This document shows, one piece after another, positions 61,148 through 64,000 of a DNA stretch of 64,000 nucleotides (position 1 is the first letter of the stretch; each line of letters starts with the position of its first letter). Below the pieces are notes generated by a model that was not told the DNA's origin, searched no databases, and saw only the letters and a list, made by a program, of their open reading frames with translations. This stretch comes from JAFGGT01 sp036733165 (GTDB lineage: Archaea > Methanobacteriota_B > Thermococci > Methanofastidiosales > NM3). The stretch is taken from NCBI GenBank assembly GCA_036733165.1, contig DAINBB010000003.1:1-64000 (forward strand). Reading direction: 5' to 3'. Both the position numbers and the translations under genes were made by a program.

Positions 61148-62335
61148 ATGAAGCTGTGGGAAAAGAACATACCACATGATGAGGACGCATCAGAGTTCTC
61201 GGCAGGAAAGGACAAGGTTCAGGACGACCTGCTACTGCCATACGATTGCAAGGCATCCATCGCGCATGCCAAGGGACTTTGCAAGATAGGCATGCTCACA
61301 GATGCCGAGACGGATGAGATCGTGGGCGTGCTGGAGGACATCATATCCGCACATGCCGAGGGCAAATTCTCCTTGACGGACGAGGACGAGGACTGTCACA
61401 GCGCCATAGAGCGTCATCTCACCGAGCGATTGGGCGACGTGGGCAGGAAGATACATACCTGCCGTTCAAGGAACGACCAGGTGCTCTGCGCGCTCAGGCT
61501 CTACTACATAGACAGCATGGACGACATATCGCACAGCGCCATCAACCTGATAACGTCCCTTCACGACTTTCTCGAGAAACATGGAAAGACAGAGTTCCCC
61601 GGACACACCCATACCCGCAAGGCCATGCCCACCTCCGTCAAGGACTGGGCCATGGGATATATAGCGTGCGTCAAGGACAGTATCGCGATCATGGACTTCC
61701 TGGTCAAGATGCTGAGGTCGAATCCTTTGGGCACGGGGGCCGGTTATGGTCTGCCCATTGAGACGGACAGGAAATTTGTAGCGAGGGAGCTCGGTTTCGG
61801 GACGATCGATGTCAATGGCATATATTCCCAGCTGAGCAGGACCAAGCACGAGAAGATGATAATGTGCTCTCTCTCGGCCGCCATGTACGACCTGAACAGG
61901 ATGGCCAGCGACCTGATATTGTTCACCTACCCTGATATAGGCTACTTCGTCCTCGATAGGTCCCTCACCACAGGTTCCTCCATAATGCCACAGAAGACCA
62001 ACCCCGACGTGCTCGAGATAATAAGGGGGTATTATTCCGTCATACAGGGATATGAGCTGCAGACATCCACATTGTCGCAAAATCTCATATCAGGCTACCA
62101 CAGGGACCTCCAGCTCTCTAAATCGGCCATCTTCGAGTCCTTCGGGATAGTTGACAGATGCCTTGACATGATGGCCAAGGTGATAGATTCCCTTTCGGTC
62201 TCCCCCGAGAAATGCAAAGAGGCCCTTACCGACGACATCTATCTGACGATGAAGGCATATGAGCTCGTGAAAAAGGGCATACCTTTCAGGACAGCGTATC
62301 AGCAGGTTGCCAATGAGTACCTCGATGAGGAGTAA
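61148..62335 (+). CDS. argH: Argininosuccinate lyase, short form
   Basis: A 395-residue lyase releasing arginine and fumarate. Fumarase-superfamily blocks are intact: E-D-C-H-S-A-I-E near 78-85, K-I-H-T-C-R-S-R-N-D-Q near 100-110, G-H-T-H-T-R near 151-156, and the loop S-S-I-M-P-Q-K-T-N-P near 278-287. Most ArgH are 450-490 residues; this one is shortened in the C-terminal domain, as in some archaea. ATG follows argG without a base between. Confidence 0.93.
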   Translation: MKLWEKNIPHDEDASEFSAGKDKVQDDLLLPYDCKASIAHAKGLCKIGMLTDAETDEIVGVLEDIISAHAEGKFSLTDEDEDCHSAIERHLTERLGDVGRKIHTCRSRNDQVLCALRLYYIDSMDDISHSAINLITSLHDFLEKHGKTEFPGHTHTRKAMPTSVKDWAMGYIACVKDSIAIMDFLVKMLRSNPLGTGAGYGLPIETDRKFVARELGFGTIDVNGIYSQLSRTKHEKMIMCSLSAAMYDLNRMASDLILFTYPDIGYFVLDRSLTTGSSIMPQKTNPDVLEIIRGYYSVIQGYELQTSTLSQNLISGYHRDLQLSKSAIFESFGIVDRCLDMMAKVIDSLSVSPEKCKEALTDDIYLTMKAYELVKKGIPFRTAYQQVANEYLDEE

Positions 62336-62342
62336 ATTATTA

Positions 62343-63455
62343 ATGTTTGCTGATTCATCTATCTCTGGTGTTAATTTGCTTGATATTGAGGATTATCTTG
62401 AGGACAGCAAGAAGGTCATAGAACCGTTGATAGAGAGGGCGCTTCCAAAGGTCATCAGCGAGAACTATATTAACTATTTATCAGGGCGGCCATCCTATGC
62501 CTACGACACGATGGCCCTTAACAAGGGCATAAGCGAACCTGTTTGGGATTTTCTCTCCAGGGGCGGCAAGAGATGGAGACCAGCGCTCTTCCTCCTGATA
62601 ACGAAGGCCCTTGGCGGGGATCTGGACAGGACAAGGCCCTTTGCCGCGATACCGGAGCTGGTCCACAACGGCACGATAATCATTGACGACATCGAGGACG
62701 GTGCGGACACCAGAAGGGGAAAGCCCAGCCTTCATCTCAAGTTCGGCGTTGACACTGCCATCAACTCTGGAAATGCCATATACTTCATACCCTTGGCGAT
62801 AATAGAGGCGAACAAGGGCAGATTCGCCGAGGAGGTGTTGCTGGACCTTTATTCTGTATATTCCAAGGAGATGATAAACGTTCACATGGGACAGGCGATG
62901 GACATAGCCTGGCATCGCGGGGAGAGGGATCCTTCCGAGATAGATGAAATGCAGTACATGCAGATGTGCGCCTACAAGACAGGGACCCTTGCCAGGATGT
63001 CGGCGAAGCTTGCCGCCGTCCTTTCTGGCGCCAGCGACGAGCAGCTGGACGCCTTGGGAAGATTTGCAGAGTCCATAGGCATAGCCTTTCAGATACAGGA
63101 CGACATACTCGACATCGTGACAAGCGGAGAGGAAAGGGAGAAGTTCGGAAAACCGTACGGCAACGACATCACGGAAGGCAAGATAACCCTGATAGTCATC
63201 AAGACGCTCCACAAGGCAGACGCGAGGGACAGGAAGGCGCTCACTAGGATACTGCAGTCCCATACCAAGAACAAGCGTTCCATAGACGCGGCCATCCGCA
63301 TCATCGAGAAGTACGGCGCCATAGAGGAATGTGAGAAAGTGGCCCGTTCACTTGTCGAATCGTCTTGGGAAAAAGCCGAGAAAGTTATCCCAGACGGACA
63401 TTCTAAGGATGTTTTGGGGGCATTTGCTAACTTCTTAATTGAAAGAAAACTATAA
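62343..63455 (+). CDS. Isoprenyl diphosphate synthase (geranylgeranyl type)
   Basis: A 370-residue prenyl transferase making the C20 or longer chains for ether lipids. First aspartate-rich motif D-D-I-E-D near 115-119 with T-R-R-G after it, G-G-K-R-W-R-P near 74-80, second motif Q-D-D-I-L-D near 253. ATG 62343 follows GAGGAG in the argH end; three in-frame ATGs upstream overlap argH and are less likely. It starts seven bases after argH. Confidence 0.88.
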   Translation: MFADSSISGVNLLDIEDYLEDSKKVIEPLIERALPKVISENYINYLSGRPSYAYDTMALNKGISEPVWDFLSRGGKRWRPALFLLITKALGGDLDRTRPFAAIPELVHNGTIIIDDIEDGADTRRGKPSLHLKFGVDTAINSGNAIYFIPLAIIEANKGRFAEEVLLDLYSVYSKEMINVHMGQAMDIAWHRGERDPSEIDEMQYMQMCAYKTGTLARMSAKLAAVLSGASDEQLDALGRFAESIGIAFQIQDDILDIVTSGEEREKFGKPYGNDITEGKITLIVIKTLHKADARDRKALTRILQSHTKNKRSIDAAIRIIEKYGAIEECEKVARSLVESSWEKAEKVIPDGHSKDVLGAFANFLIERKL

Positions 63456-63613
63456 TTTTGCTTTTTTCTTCAATTGAATTTTAGTATTTACAATGTAGTA
63501 ATTGCATTATTTCCTTATTTTTTTTATTTTACAGTAAAACCACTGCAAAAAGTATTTAAAGGAAAAGTTACATTAAATGCCTATATAGCTATACGGAGTG
63601 TTGGAGCGTGAAC
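63456..63613 (+). promoter_or_regulatory. Promoter region of the secreted-protein gene
   Basis: A 158-base AT-rich gap. T-runs near 63510-63530 could terminate the prenyl-synthase transcript, and a TATA-like AGTATTTAAAG at about 63549-63559 would start transcription about 26 bases on, before the small ORF and the secreted-protein gene. Confidence 0.4.
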
Positions 63614-63724
63614 ATGTTCGAAAAAGTAATCCAATTAGTTAATGGTATATTTACACACGATTCTGATACAGATTTTGTCAATGATAAGTATGGTTGGAGG
63701 TTTAATGATGCGACCTGTATATAA
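63614..63724 (+). CDS. Possible 36-residue leader peptide
   Basis: ATG 63614 opens 36 codons that run past the start of the following gene (overlap of about 17 bases in another frame). Its product is acidic (D-S-D-T-D-F-V-N-D) and is not similar to anything I know. Position just downstream of a promoter and overlapping the next start suggests a translated leader; chance is also possible. Confidence 0.3.
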   Translation: MFEKVIQLVNGIFTHDSDTDFVNDKYGWRFNDATCI

Positions 63725-64000
63725 GAAGGGAATTTCGATATTATTTGGAATATTGATCGTTATGAGCCTCGTCTACATCAACGTCGGCTCCACCCGTGCG
63801 GCATCTGCCATCACTGGCGCTACTGATGCCGTTTGGTACGACACGGACGGAAATGGGGTCTTCGATGCTGGAGAGGGGATTGGGAACATCAATGTTTATC
63901 TGGACAATTCAGGGGTGGTAGTTGCAACAACGGATGCCAACGGTTCCTTCCCTGATGTGTTCGCAACCGCTGATTCAGACCTTGATTGGGATGGAGAGCA
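63708..64000 (+). CDS. Exported protein with SdrD-B-like domain, N-terminal part
   Basis: Incomplete gene running off the window. ATG 63708 (seven bases after GGAGG at 63696-63700; ATG 63705 is the alternative) starts a signal-like segment, residues about 10-25, followed by V-W-Y-D-T-D-G-N-G-V-F-D-A-G-E-G-I and N-V-Y-L-D, the pattern of an SdrD B-like or Ca-binding surface domain. Later residues repeat D-x-D-x-D motifs. A large surface or adhesion protein is likely. Only the first 97 codons are seen. Confidence 0.7.
   Translation, partial: MRPVYKKGISILFGILIVMSLVYINVGSTRAASAITGATDAVWYDTDGNGVFDAGEGIGNINVYLDNSGVVVATTDANGSFPDVFATADSDLDWDGE

Noticed and set aside
1..64000. CRISPR arrays, insertion sequences or prophage
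   Set aside because: No regularly spaced repeats, transposase, integrase or phage structural genes were found by reading the window.
1..64000. Read-through of TAG codons (pyrrolysine)
   Set aside because: Several genes end at TAG with the next gene starting at or right after it (for example 41985-41987), so TAG is a normal stop here.

Overview
The window is a stretch of archaeal chromosome at moderate GC with AT-rich intergenic spacers. The archaeal assignment rests on the information-processing genes (RNA polymerase subunit F/Rpo4, ribosomal protein L21e, tRNA pseudouridine synthase Pus10, DUF655, a Dim1-type KsgA), on isopentenyl phosphate kinase and a short-chain isoprenyl diphosphate synthase for ether lipids, on a tRNA-Tyr with the C1-G72 pair, and on TATA-like boxes close to start codons. 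Heterodisulfide reductase modules, a flavodiiron protein, desulforedoxin and rubrerythrins, and DUF2124, DUF2098 and methanogenesis-marker-2-like proteins point to a strict anaerobe of the methanogen-related Euryarchaeota, plausibly Thermoplasmatota. No mcr, mtr or hydrogenase gene is in view, so methanogenesis itself cannot be claimed. TAG is used as an ordinary stop.

Layout. 1-6 kb: PQQ-propeller lipoprotein, rubredoxin followed by a 23-codon flavodiiron remnant, acetate-type transporter, DUF2124, a GTPase-like protein without a P-loop, tRNA-Tyr, a wHTH regulator, Nudix. 6.4-17.1 kb: one tightly overlapping seven-gene Hdr operon (double HdrA, MvhD with a winged helix, HdrD, HdrA-MvhD fusion, double HdrD, HdrC, HdrB), preceded by a 428-bp leader with repeat elements. 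17.2-23.5 kb: a DASS transporter, then a NitT/TauT-type ABC importer with an AIR-synthase-like protein and a regulator; its binding protein appears circularly permuted. 23.8-30.1 kb: Lrp regulator, arginase-like protein, DUF4443, and a minus-strand translation/transcription block (DUF2098, unknown protein, KsgA, DUF655, Rpo4, L21e, Pus10). 30.2-39.8 kb: MATE exporter, tRNA-Glu, small membrane proteins, regulators, a PEP-synthase-like/DUF7064-like gene pair, M18 aminopeptidase, NifU-like protein, exonuclease III.

39.9-46.3 kb is a redox and metal-stress block: peroxiredoxin on the minus strand, then a plus-strand run of desulforedoxin, flavodiiron protein, NifB-like radical SAM protein, CopA, two ferritin-like proteins and a 35-residue protein. 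46.3-53.3 kb is a minus-strand run with PfkB kinase and a MoxR/DUF58/DUF4350/DUF4129 membrane system. 53.5-56.7 kb is a metal-chelate or cobalamin ABC importer whose binding protein carries a fasciclin domain. The last part holds AIM24, PiT, isopentenyl phosphate kinase, an ACT protein, argG-argH, prenyl synthase and the start of a secreted protein that runs off the window.

Most notable: the circularly permuted binding protein (22318-23517), the FAS1-binding-protein fusion (53513-54832), the hydrogenase-free Hdr operon with asymmetric duplications, the MvhD-winged-helix fusion, and the decayed rubredoxin-flavodiiron pair. All functions are inferred from sequence by eye; no database search was run.
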